DNA of 12,239 bases from contig JAHEZG010000080.1 of the NCBI GenBank assembly GCA_023251195.1, positions 1 to 12,239 of the forward strand, given 5' to 3'. The notes below the pieces were generated by a model that was given only the letters and a program-made list of their open reading frames with translations, was not told where the DNA came from and made no database searches. Origin of the DNA: Chitinophagaceae bacterium. GTDB lineage: Bacteria > Bacteroidota > Bacteroidia > Chitinophagales > UBA10324. The position numbers and the translations under genes are program-made. Numbering within the stretch: position 1 is the stretch's first letter; every line of letters starts with the position of its first letter. Positions 6,927-12,239 of the stretch are shown here, one piece after another.

Positions 6927-8261
6927 TTAATATGCAGAGGCCGCTGATGTGCGACCTTTAATTCTACCAGACTTCATTAAACCATCATAATGGCGCATGA
7001 GCAAGTGACTTTCAATCTGCTGAAGGGTATCTAAAATAACACCAACCATAATCAGCAAAGAAGTTCCACCATAGAAATTTCCGAAATCACTGATCATTCC
7101 AAACATTGCGGCGAAGGCCGGAAGTATGGCAACCAATGCGAGAAAGAAAGAGCCTGGTAAGGTGATGCGACTCATGATTCCATCAATAAAGTCAGCAGTT
7201 TTTTTGCCTGGTTTTATTCCTGGAATAAACCCGCCATTGCGCTTCATATCATCAGCCATTTGAACCGGATTAACAATTAATGCGGTATAGAAATAGGTAA
7301 ATACAATGATTAAAATGCTGAAAATTATATTGTACCAGAAACTGGTGTGATCGGTAAATACTCCGGCCCCTTTACTTGCAGCTGAATCAGGAAAGAATTG
7401 AGAAATAGTAGCAGGAATAAACATCAATGCCTGCGCAAAAATGATTGGCATTACACCTGCAGCATTCACTTTTAAAGGAATGTATTGACGAACTCCACCG
7501 TATTGTTTATTTCCAACAATGCGCTTTGCATACTGAACAGGAATTTTTCTTGTGCCTTGAACTAAAAGAATAACTAAAATAATTACACCAATTAAAGCGG
7601 CAATTTCTCCAATGAAAGCAACCAAACCACCGTTTCCACCTACACTCATTCTTGAAGAAAACTCTGCTGCTAATGCAAAAGGTAGGCGAGCTAAAATTCC
7701 AACCATGATTAATAATGATATTCCATTTCCAATTCCTTTATCGGTAATTTTTTCTCCCAACCACATAACGAAAATTGTTCCTGCAGTAAGAACCACCAAA
7801 GTGGAAAGCCAAAATAAACCAGGGCTAACCAGAATTTGCGCTCCTAAACTTTTAATGTAAACCACATAAGCAGAAGCCTGCAATGCAGTAACCACTACCG
7901 TAAGAATTCTTGTGTATTGATTTACTGTACGGCGACCACTTTCATCTTTCTGCAATTTTTGAACAGCAGGAACTGCCATCCCCAATAACTGCATAACGAT
8001 GGAAGCAGAAATGTAGGGCATAATTCCCAATGCAAATATGGATGCACGGGTAAACGCTCCTCCGGCAAAAATATCAACTAAACCAAAGATGCCCTTACCT
8101 CCCTGATCTTCTAATTGTTGAAGTTGCGAGGCATCAATACCCGGCAAAATAATATAAGATCCGACACGATAGATGGCTACTAAACCTAAAGTCATGAGAA
8201 TACGAAACCTAAGGTCTTCTATTCTCCAGATATTTTTAATTGTTTGAATGAAATGATTCAT
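6927..8261 (-). CDS. secY: Preprotein translocase subunit SecY
   Basis: SecY is the channel-forming subunit of the SecYEG translocon in the inner membrane, needed for Sec export and membrane-protein insertion, including export of the signal-peptide proteins in this window. The 444 residues are full length with ten membrane segments. Visible marks are the plug region after TM1 (VDIFAGGAFTRASIFALG, 62-79), TM2 with GIMPYISASIVMQLLG, GEKITDKGIGNGISLLI (169-185), the ribosome- and SecA-contacting cytoplasmic loop QGTRKIPVQYAKR (235-247), the loop PVQMADDMKRNGGFIPGIKP (332-351), and TM10 with GVILDTLQQIESHL. It is separated from rplO by 135 bases that hold a terminator and a promoter, so it seems to head its own secY-map unit rather than being co-transcribed with the ribosomal genes. 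Confidence 0.98.
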   Translation of the reverse strand: MNHFIQTIKNIWRIEDLRFRILMTLGLVAIYRVGSYIILPGIDASQLQQLEDQGGKGIFGLVDIFAGGAFTRASIFALGIMPYISASIVMQLLGMAVPAVQKLQKDESGRRTVNQYTRILTVVVTALQASAYVVYIKSLGAQILVSPGLFWLSTLVVLTAGTIFVMWLGEKITDKGIGNGISLLIMVGILARLPFALAAEFSSRMSVGGNGGLVAFIGEIAALIGVIILVILLVQGTRKIPVQYAKRIVGNKQYGGVRQYIPLKVNAAGVMPIIFAQALMFIPATISQFFPDSAASKGAGVFTDHTSFWYNIIFSILIIVFTYFYTALIVNPVQMADDMKRNGGFIPGIKPGKKTADFIDGIMSRITLPGSFFLALVAILPAFAAMFGMISDFGNFYGGTSLLIMVGVILDTLQQIESHLLMRHYDGLMKSGRIKGRTSAASAY

Positions 8262-8287
8262 GTTTATTCAGCTTTCTGAAAGGGCAA

Positions 8288-8317
8288 CAAATGTAATTTT
8301 AATTTAAGTATCTGCAA
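8288..8317 (-). promoter_or_regulatory. Bacteroidota-type promoter of secY-map
   Basis: On the minus strand, TTG (8317-8315) is followed by exactly 19 bases and then TACATTTG (8295-8288). This matches the -33 TTG and -7 TAnnTTTG consensus of the primary sigma factor in Bacteroidota. Transcription would start near 8282 and give a leader of about 20 bases before the secY ATG at 8261. The same spacing occurs in the rpsH promoter. Confidence 0.82.
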
Positions 8318-8341
8318 GGAAGATGAAATACTTCTTTACAT

Positions 8342-8377
8342 AAAAATGCCCCGATACAATTTCGTTTGATCGAGGCA
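8342..8377 (-). terminator. Intrinsic terminator after rplO
   Basis: Read on the minus strand, TGCCTCGAT (8377-8369) pairs with ATCGGGGCA (8355-8347) across a 13-base loop. This gives a 9-bp stem with one G-U wobble, followed directly by TTTTT (8346-8342). It starts 20 bases beyond the rplO gene and lies before the secY promoter, so it should separate the rpsH-rplO transcript from secY-map. With only five T residues and a wobble pair, termination may be partial. Confidence 0.75.
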
Positions 8378-8396
8378 TCAATTTCATTAAGTATAA

Positions 8397-8852
8397 TTAT
8401 TTCTTTTCTAACAAAGTTAAGGTTCCGCCGGCACTTTCAATGGCTGCTTTTGCCTTAGCACTTGCTGCATTTACTGTGATGTTCAATTTAGCAGTTAATT
8501 CTCCACGACCTAAAATTTTTATTGGCTCATCGCGTTGAACATATCCGATTTTTTTAAGCACTTCAAAATTCACTTCTTTTAAATTGTGCTTGGTTACTAA
8601 ATTCTGCAAAGCATCTAAATTAAATTCAGCGAACTCAACACGGAAAGGGTTTGTAAAACCGTACTTAGGAACACGACGCTGCAAAGGCATTTGACCGCCT
8701 TCAAAACCTCTTTTATTTTTATGACCTGAGCGTGAACCGGCACCGTTCATACCTCTTGTTGAAGTGCCACCGTGTCCGCTTCCTTGCCCGCGACCAATAC
8801 GCTTGCGATTTTTTGTTGCGCCTTCTGCGGGTTTTAATGTATGTAAATTCAT
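8397..8852 (-). CDS. rplO: 50S ribosomal protein L15 (uL15)
   Basis: L15 is a late-assembling protein of the large subunit with a long basic extension that reaches into 23S rRNA. The 151 residues have the normal length. The glycine- and arginine-rich N-terminal half is typical (RKRIGRGQGSGHGGTSTRG, 16-34; FEGGQMPLQRRVPKYGF, 50-66), and the C-terminal signature is clear (KILGRGELTAKLNITVNAAS, 112-131, then AKAKAAIESAGG). The gene follows rpmD after 25 bases and is the last one before an intrinsic terminator. In the classical spc order rplO leads straight into secY in the same transcript. Here the 135-base gap with a terminator and a new promoter is unusual. Confidence 0.98.
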   Translation of the reverse strand: MNLHTLKPAEGATKNRKRIGRGQGSGHGGTSTRGMNGAGSRSGHKNKRGFEGGQMPLQRRVPKYGFTNPFRVEFAEFNLDALQNLVTKHNLKEVNFEVLKKIGYVQRDEPIKILGRGELTAKLNITVNAASAKAKAAIESAGGTLTLLEKK

Positions 8853-8877
8853 TGTTGCGAGAATTAAACTTTAATAA

Positions 8878-9063
8878 TTATCCTGTTACTTCTTCAGTAG
8901 TCACAAGGTGACTTACTTTTCCAATCATTCCAAGAATCTGGTGTGTTGCTTCTTTAACAACAGGCACATGCAATCTTTTTATTCCAAGAGCTTTGATAGT
9001 TCTCTTCTGACGATCAGTGCGGTCAATTGCACTTTTAACCTGTGTGATTTTAATTTTTGCCAT
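8878..9063 (-). CDS. rpmD: 50S ribosomal protein L30 (uL30)
   Basis: L30 is a small protein of the large subunit. The 61 residues match the bacterial short form: MAKIKITQVKSAIDRTDRQ at the start, then TIKALGIKRLHVPVVKEATH (22-41), which is the core L30 signature, and a closing helix and strand with GMIGKVSHLVTTEEV. It sits in the standard spc order between rpsE and rplO. The gap to rpsE upstream is 50 bases, the widest inside the rpsH-rplO unit, and I see no promoter in it. Confidence 0.96.
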   Translation of the reverse strand: MAKIKITQVKSAIDRTDRQKRTIKALGIKRLHVPVVKEATHQILGMIGKVSHLVTTEEVTG

Positions 9064-9113
9064 TGCTTTTTCTTTTTCAATTCATTCCGAAAACTACCGG
9101 AACAATTTATTTT

Positions 9114-9638
9114 TTAATTACTTCCGTTAAATACTTTTTTCAAAGTGATGCCGCGAGTCATTGCTACTGAAACAGGATCACGCAAATCAGTCAATGCCTT
9201 AATAGTTGCTTTAACAACATTGTGCGGATTTGATGAACCCAATGATTTTGCCAACACATCAGTTACACCTGCACTCTCCAACACTGCACGCATTGCACCT
9301 CCTGCAATAACACCGGTACCATGAGAAGCCGGTTTCACCCAAACTTTTGATGCTCCGTATTTTGAAATCTGTTCGTGAGGAATAGTGCCTTTCAGAATAG
9401 GAACTTTAACGAGGTTCTTTTTTGCATCGTCAATTCCTTTGGTGATGGCTTCCTGCACTTCACGCGCTTTACCTAAACCATGCCCAACAATTCCGTTTGA
9501 ATCTCCTACTACTACAAGTGCAGAGAAACTGAATGTACGACCACCCTTGGTTGTTTTAGTAACACGATTAATGCTTACTACTTTTTCTTTTAAATCGAGT
9601 TCGCTTGCTTTAACCCGTTGTATTGTTGCTTGAGACAT
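9114..9638 (-). CDS. rpsE: 30S ribosomal protein S5 (uS5)
   Basis: S5 lies at the mRNA entrance of the small subunit, contributes to mRNA unwinding and decoding accuracy, and contacts S4 and S8. The 174 residues are full length. The N-terminal double-stranded-RNA-binding-like domain carries KVVSINRVTKTTKGG (19-33) and RTFSFSALVVVGD (34-46), including the loop where spectinomycin-resistance changes are known in other bacteria. HGLGKAREVQEAI (53-65), KPASHGTGVIAGGAMRAVLE (102-121) and the C-terminal SLGSSNPHNVVKATIKAL follow. The first 15 residues are an extension before the conserved core. It is 29 bases from rplR and 50 bases from rpmD. The start at 9638 has an A-rich leader, not a Shine-Dalgarno sequence. 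Confidence 0.98.
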   Translation of the reverse strand: MSQATIQRVKASELDLKEKVVSINRVTKTTKGGRTFSFSALVVVGDSNGIVGHGLGKAREVQEAITKGIDDAKKNLVKVPILKGTIPHEQISKYGASKVWVKPASHGTGVIAGGAMRAVLESAGVTDVLAKSLGSSNPHNVVKATIKALTDLRDPVSVAMTRGITLKKVFNGSN

Positions 9639-9667
9639 TTTTATTTATGCTATAATGTTGTTCAAAT

Positions 9668-10015
9668 CTAAAATTGTAATCCACCTTCTCTTGCACCTTC
9701 AGCTATTGCCTGAACGCGACCATGATAAAGAAAACCACAGCGATCAAAAACAGCAGTTGTAATTCCTTTGTCGGCAGCCATTTTTGCTAAAGCAATACCA
9801 ACTTGTTTTGACTTTTCAATCTTGGTTCCTTTGATATCTTTCAAGTCGCGTGATGAAGCGGCTAACAAAGTATGACTTGCTTCGTCGTTAATTAATTGTG
9901 CATAGATTTCGCTGTTGCTGCGATAAATGCTGATGCGCGGGCGTTCAGCAGTACCTGAAATTTTCTTGCGAATTCTCTTGTGAATCTTAAAGCGGCTTAT
10001 TGATTTTGCTGACAT
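9668..10015 (-). CDS. rplR: 50S ribosomal protein L18 (uL18)
   Basis: L18 binds 5S rRNA with L5 and helps place it in the central protuberance of the large subunit. The 115 residues have the usual bacterial length: a basic N-terminal tail (RFKIHKRIRKKISGTAERP, 8-26), the strand RISIYRSNSEIYAQLIND (27-44), and the C-terminal signature VFDRCGFLYHGRVQAIAEGA (89-108) followed by REGGLQF at the C-terminus. It has 28- and 29-base gaps to rplF and rpsE. Its 5S partner L5 (rplE) is normally encoded four genes upstream in the same operon but is not in this window. Confidence 0.98.
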   Translation of the reverse strand: MSAKSISRFKIHKRIRKKISGTAERPRISIYRSNSEIYAQLINDEASHTLLAASSRDLKDIKGTKIEKSKQVGIALAKMAADKGITTAVFDRCGFLYHGRVQAIAEGAREGGLQF

Positions 10016-10043
10016 CTTATTTATTGTTCTTTACTTAAAAATT

Positions 10044-10604
10044 TTATTTAGCGCTCGCAGCAGACTTACCGGCTTTGCGACGAAGAATTTCAGTAGTGTA
10101 CTTGATACCTTTTCCTTTGTAAGGCTCAGGACGACGAACTTCGCGAATCTTTGCAGCCATTTGTCCAAGTAATTGTTTATCGGCTGAATCCATTGTGATC
10201 ATCGGATTCTGACCTTTCAATTGTTCAGCAGAAATTTTAATTTCTTTCGGAACCATGAATAAAACCGGGTGAGAGAAACCCACACTCAATTCCAACATCT
10301 GACCGGTTACTGTTGCACGAAATCCCACACCCACTAATTCCAGTTTCTTCTGGTATCCGGTAGCAACACCATTCACCATGTTGTTTAATAGTGCACGATA
10401 CAAACCATGCATGGCTTTGTGACGCTTCTGTTCAGTTGGGCGACTGAGAATAATGTTTTCTCCTTCCACCTTCACTGTAATATCCACATCAACCTTTTGC
10501 TTTAATTCGCCTTTAGGTCCTTTCACAGTTACCATGTTGTTTTCAGCAACATTTACTGTAACACCTTTCAGTAAGGCAACGGGCATTTTTCCAATCCGTG
10601 ACAT
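10044..10604 (-). CDS. rplF: 50S ribosomal protein L6 (uL6)
   Basis: L6 sits near the factor-binding site of the large subunit next to the sarcin-ricin loop. The 186 residues cover both repeated domains: MSRIGKMPVAL (1-11), VTVKGPKGELKQKV (25-38), RHKAMHGLYRALLNNMVNGV (61-80), KKLELVGVGFRATVTG (86-101), and the strongly conserved C-terminal signature RRPEPYKGKGIKY (157-169) ending with the basic stretch LRRKAGKS. The last residues (SAASAK) form a short alanine-rich tail. It is 24 bases after rpsH and 28 before rplR, as expected for one transcript. Confidence 0.98.
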   Translation of the reverse strand: MSRIGKMPVALLKGVTVNVAENNMVTVKGPKGELKQKVDVDITVKVEGENIILSRPTEQKRHKAMHGLYRALLNNMVNGVATGYQKKLELVGVGFRATVTGQMLELSVGFSHPVLFMVPKEIKISAEQLKGQNPMITMDSADKQLLGQMAAKIREVRRPEPYKGKGIKYTTEILRRKAGKSAASAK

Positions 10605-10628
10605 ATTCTATGCTTTCTCTTTACTCGA

Positions 10629-11030
10629 TTAATTAACTTTAAATAAAATTTCGCCGCCAACTTTCTGAGCACGGGCTTCTTTCTCAGTCATTACTCCTTT
10701 CGGTGTACTCACGACCACAATTCCCAAACCATTTAAGGTGCGTGGCAACATATCGCTTGATGAATACTTGCGCAATCCCGGACGGCTTACTCTCCAGATT
10801 TTTCGGATAGCAGGTAAGCGGGTTTCAGGATTGTATTTTAATGCAATCATAATTGTGCCTTGCGGGCCTTTTGCATCATCGAATTTATACTTGAGAATGT
10901 ATCCTTTTTCGTAAAGAATTTCAGTAATCCTCTTCTTTAAATTCGAAGCCGGAATTTCTACAATTCGGTGGTTCGCATGCTGTGCATTGCGCACGCGTGT
11001 GAGGTAGTCGGCTATCGGATCTGTTACCAT
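10629..11030 (-). CDS. rpsH: 30S ribosomal protein S8 (uS8)
   Basis: S8 is a primary 16S rRNA-binding protein that organises the central domain of the small subunit. The 133 residues are full length: VTDPIADYLTRVRNAQHANH (2-21), VEIPASNLKKRITEILYEKG (24-43), RVSRPGLRKYSSSDMLPR (80-97) and the C-terminal signature LGIVVVSTPKGVMTEKEARA (102-121), followed by QKVGGEIL. It is the first gene of this block: a consensus promoter lies about 30 bases before its ATG, and the next gene upstream is divergent and unrelated. In most bacteria rpsN (S14) and rplE (L5) directly precede rpsH, so the classical operon is broken here. S8 also represses the spc operon through an rRNA-like site in E. coli; the leader of about 25 bases here leaves no room for such a site. 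Confidence 0.98.
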   Translation of the reverse strand: MVTDPIADYLTRVRNAQHANHRIVEIPASNLKKRITEILYEKGYILKYKFDDAKGPQGTIMIALKYNPETRLPAIRKIWRVSRPGLRKYSSSDMLPRTLNGLGIVVVSTPKGVMTEKEARAQKVGGEILFKVN

Positions 11031-11061
11031 AAATAGGAAATCGTTATTTTTTTTGGGATGG

Positions 11062-11091
11062 CAAAGGTAAACATCTGATTCACTTTAACAA
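11062..11091 (-). promoter_or_regulatory. Bacteroidota-type promoter of the rpsH-rplO unit
   Basis: On the minus strand, TTG (11091-11089) is followed by exactly 19 bases and then TACCTTTG (11069-11062), a full match to the -33 TTG and -7 TAnnTTTG consensus. The predicted start near 11056 gives a leader of about 25 bases to the rpsH ATG at 11030. The spacing and location directly before the first ribosomal gene make a chance match unlikely. Confidence 0.87.
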
Positions 11092-11220
11092 GTGCCGAGT
11101 AAATATTGTTGGAGATGCTTATTTCAATGGCTAAAACTGATTCGAAAATTCAGCTTTTATATAAAAACGAAAGCGGTGCAAAGATAATTTTCAATCTTTA
11201 CAATCTTAAAACACATTTCG

Positions 11221-12075
11221 ATGAAATACAATTGCATGCTTTTTTCATTTTTGATTTGTATAATTCAATTACCGGTTATTTCAACTGCTCAGCAACTTTC
11301 CTGTTGTTCAAATCCAAAGTCAAACAATAGCATGGTTGCTTTTGCAAATGACCCTGCTTTTATATCTGCTCATGAAAGTCCACTGCCTTTTAAATATAGT
11401 GAGCAGGGCGGGCAAATTATTTCGTTTGCTACTGCAGATGGAAGGAATGCGTACGCTTATTTCGTGAAAGCAGCTTCTCCTACAAATAACTATCTTTTTG
11501 TTTTTCATGAGTGGTGGGGATTGAATGATTACATAAAACAGCGCGCTGATGAATTACAGAAATTAATTGGAAATGTGAATGTGATTGCACTTGATATTTA
11601 TGATGGAAGAGTTACTTCAAATGCTGATTCAGCAGGATTTTTTATGAGTCAATTGAAAGATGTTAGAATAGAAAATATTATTAATGGTGCTATAACATAT
11701 GCAGGAAAGAATGCAAAGATCGGCACCATCGGCTGGTGCTTTGGCGGTGGGTTATCTTTAAAGGCAACTTCCCTCGCCGGAAAACAAGCTGTTGGTTGCG
11801 TGATGTATTATGGAATGCCGATTACGGATGTGAACAAACTGAATGAACTGAATTGCGATGTGTTTGGAATTTTCGGGACAAAGGATAAATGGATTTCGCC
11901 TGAAGTGGTTGCGCAGTTTGAAAAGGATATGAAGAGCGCCGGTAAAATTTTAACAGTAAAGAGTTACGATGCCGACCACGCATTTGCCAACCCAAGCAAT
12001 CCGCATTACGATAAGGTGGCTTCGCTGGATGCAAATACTTTAGCACTTGCATTTTTAATGCAGCACTTTAAATAA
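11221..12075 (+). CDS. Exported dienelactone hydrolase family protein
   Basis: This is a 284-residue alpha/beta-hydrolase of the dienelactone hydrolase group, which typically hydrolyses esters or lactones with a cysteine nucleophile. The triad is visible as C173 (IGWCFGGG), D222 (FGTKDKW) and H253 (DADHAF). E97 in HEWWGLN matches the glutamate that holds the cysteine in classical dienelactone hydrolase. Also present is DIYDGRVTSN (125-134) from the core fold. Residues 1-23 are a signal peptide (hydrophobic 7-20, cleavage after STA), so the enzyme should act in the periplasm or outside; the catalytic domain starts near residue 65. A CC pair (28-29) follows the signal but does not fit a lipobox. 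It is divergent from rpsH, with 190 bases between the two starts, stands alone, and ends in its own strong terminator. The substrate is unknown, and a lactone from aromatic degradation is not implied by the context. Confidence 0.93.
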   Translation: MKYNCMLFSFLICIIQLPVISTAQQLSCCSNPKSNNSMVAFANDPAFISAHESPLPFKYSEQGGQIISFATADGRNAYAYFVKAASPTNNYLFVFHEWWGLNDYIKQRADELQKLIGNVNVIALDIYDGRVTSNADSAGFFMSQLKDVRIENIINGAITYAGKNAKIGTIGWCFGGGLSLKATSLAGKQAVGCVMYYGMPITDVNKLNELNCDVFGIFGTKDKWISPEVVAQFEKDMKSAGKILTVKSYDADHAFANPSNPHYDKVASLDANTLALAFLMQHFK

Positions 12076-12118
12076 GAAGTATCGAAGTATTAAGATACAA
12101 GTAGCCGAATTCATGAAA

Positions 12119-12154
12119 GCCCTCCGATAGTTTATCGGAGGGCCTTTTGTTTTT
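12119..12154 (+). terminator. Intrinsic terminator of the dienelactone hydrolase gene
   Basis: A perfect 11-bp stem, GCCCTCCGATA (12119-12129) with TATCGGAGGGC (12133-12143), has a 3-base loop and is followed by CTTTTGTTTTT. It lies 43 bases past the stop codon. It is the strongest hairpin in the window. Confidence 0.95.
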
Positions 12155-12239
12155 AAACGGAGTAATAAAATCAGTACTTCATTCGCATAATTCAGCAACA
12201 ACATTTTCGTTATCATTTCAATTGAATGAATACTCAACA

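Noticed and set aside
8908..9117. Plus-strand open frames opposite rpmD, rpsE, secY and map (for example 8908-9117, 9385-9633, 7612-7860)
   Set aside because: They lie antisense to strongly conserved genes and have no domain, leader or promoter support.
11221..11310. Lipoprotein signal for the dienelactone hydrolase because of the Cys-Cys pair
   Set aside because: The residues before the cysteines (QQLS) do not form a lipobox, and a standard signal-peptidase I site (STA before QQ) fits better.
11106..11330. A 74-codon plus-strand open frame upstream of and overlapping the dienelactone hydrolase start
   Set aside because: It has no recognisable motif, overlaps the signal-peptide region of a well-supported gene in another frame, and looks like AT-rich leader read by chance.
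12055..12237. A 60-codon minus-strand open frame at the right end
   Set aside because: It runs through the strong terminator hairpin and the 3' end of the hydrolase gene, and its product has no domain-like features.
12226..12239. Possible start of a plus-strand gene (ATG AAT ACT CAA) running off the right edge
   Set aside because: Only four codons are visible after the terminator. It is plausible by position but cannot be supported.

Overview
The window looks like chromosomal DNA of a low-GC Bacteroidota bacterium, plausibly an environmental Chitinophagia- or Sphingobacteriia-like lineage. The evidence is a secreted protein ending in a type IX secretion (T9SS) sorting domain, two promoters that match the phylum's TTG-N19-TAnnTTTG pattern exactly, and A/T-rich gene leaders with almost no Shine-Dalgarno sequences. 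Assignment below the phylum is a guess. No mobile element, CRISPR array, tRNA or rRNA was seen, and no gene-free stretch exceeds about 215 bases.

Layout. Bases 1-3429 (minus strand) carry an envelope group: a large T9SS-exported surface protein (1309-3429), an outer-membrane beta-barrel protein (412-1230), and the N-terminus of a polytopic GT-C/TPR-type membrane protein that runs off the left edge (1-383). Bases 3566-6087 (plus strand) carry the mechanosensitive channel mscL with a clear terminator, then a family-39-like GT-C glycosyltransferase with a short C-terminal TPR-like tail. Bases 6124-11030 (minus strand) carry eight translation and secretion genes in the order rpsH, rplF, rplR, rpsE, rpmD, rplO, secY, map. 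Bases 11221-12075 (plus strand) carry an exported dienelactone hydrolase followed by a strong terminator.

How the genes work together. The ribosomal block is a fragment of the classical S10-spc-alpha cluster. The usual upstream neighbours (rpsN, rplE and beyond) and downstream neighbours (infA, rpmJ, rpsM, rpsK, rpsD, rpoA, rplQ) are absent from both flanks. A consensus Bacteroidota promoter lies directly before rpsH. An intrinsic terminator follows rplO, and a second promoter with identical 19-base spacing precedes secY. The block therefore seems to be two units, rpsH-rplO and secY-map, separated from the rest of the cluster. This is the most notable observation. The other genes are ordinary accessory or envelope genes. 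Of these, the T9SS protein is the most interesting because it combines a dockerin-like calcium-binding pair with a cohesin-like domain. I did not find a convincing new defence, mobile or biosynthetic system.
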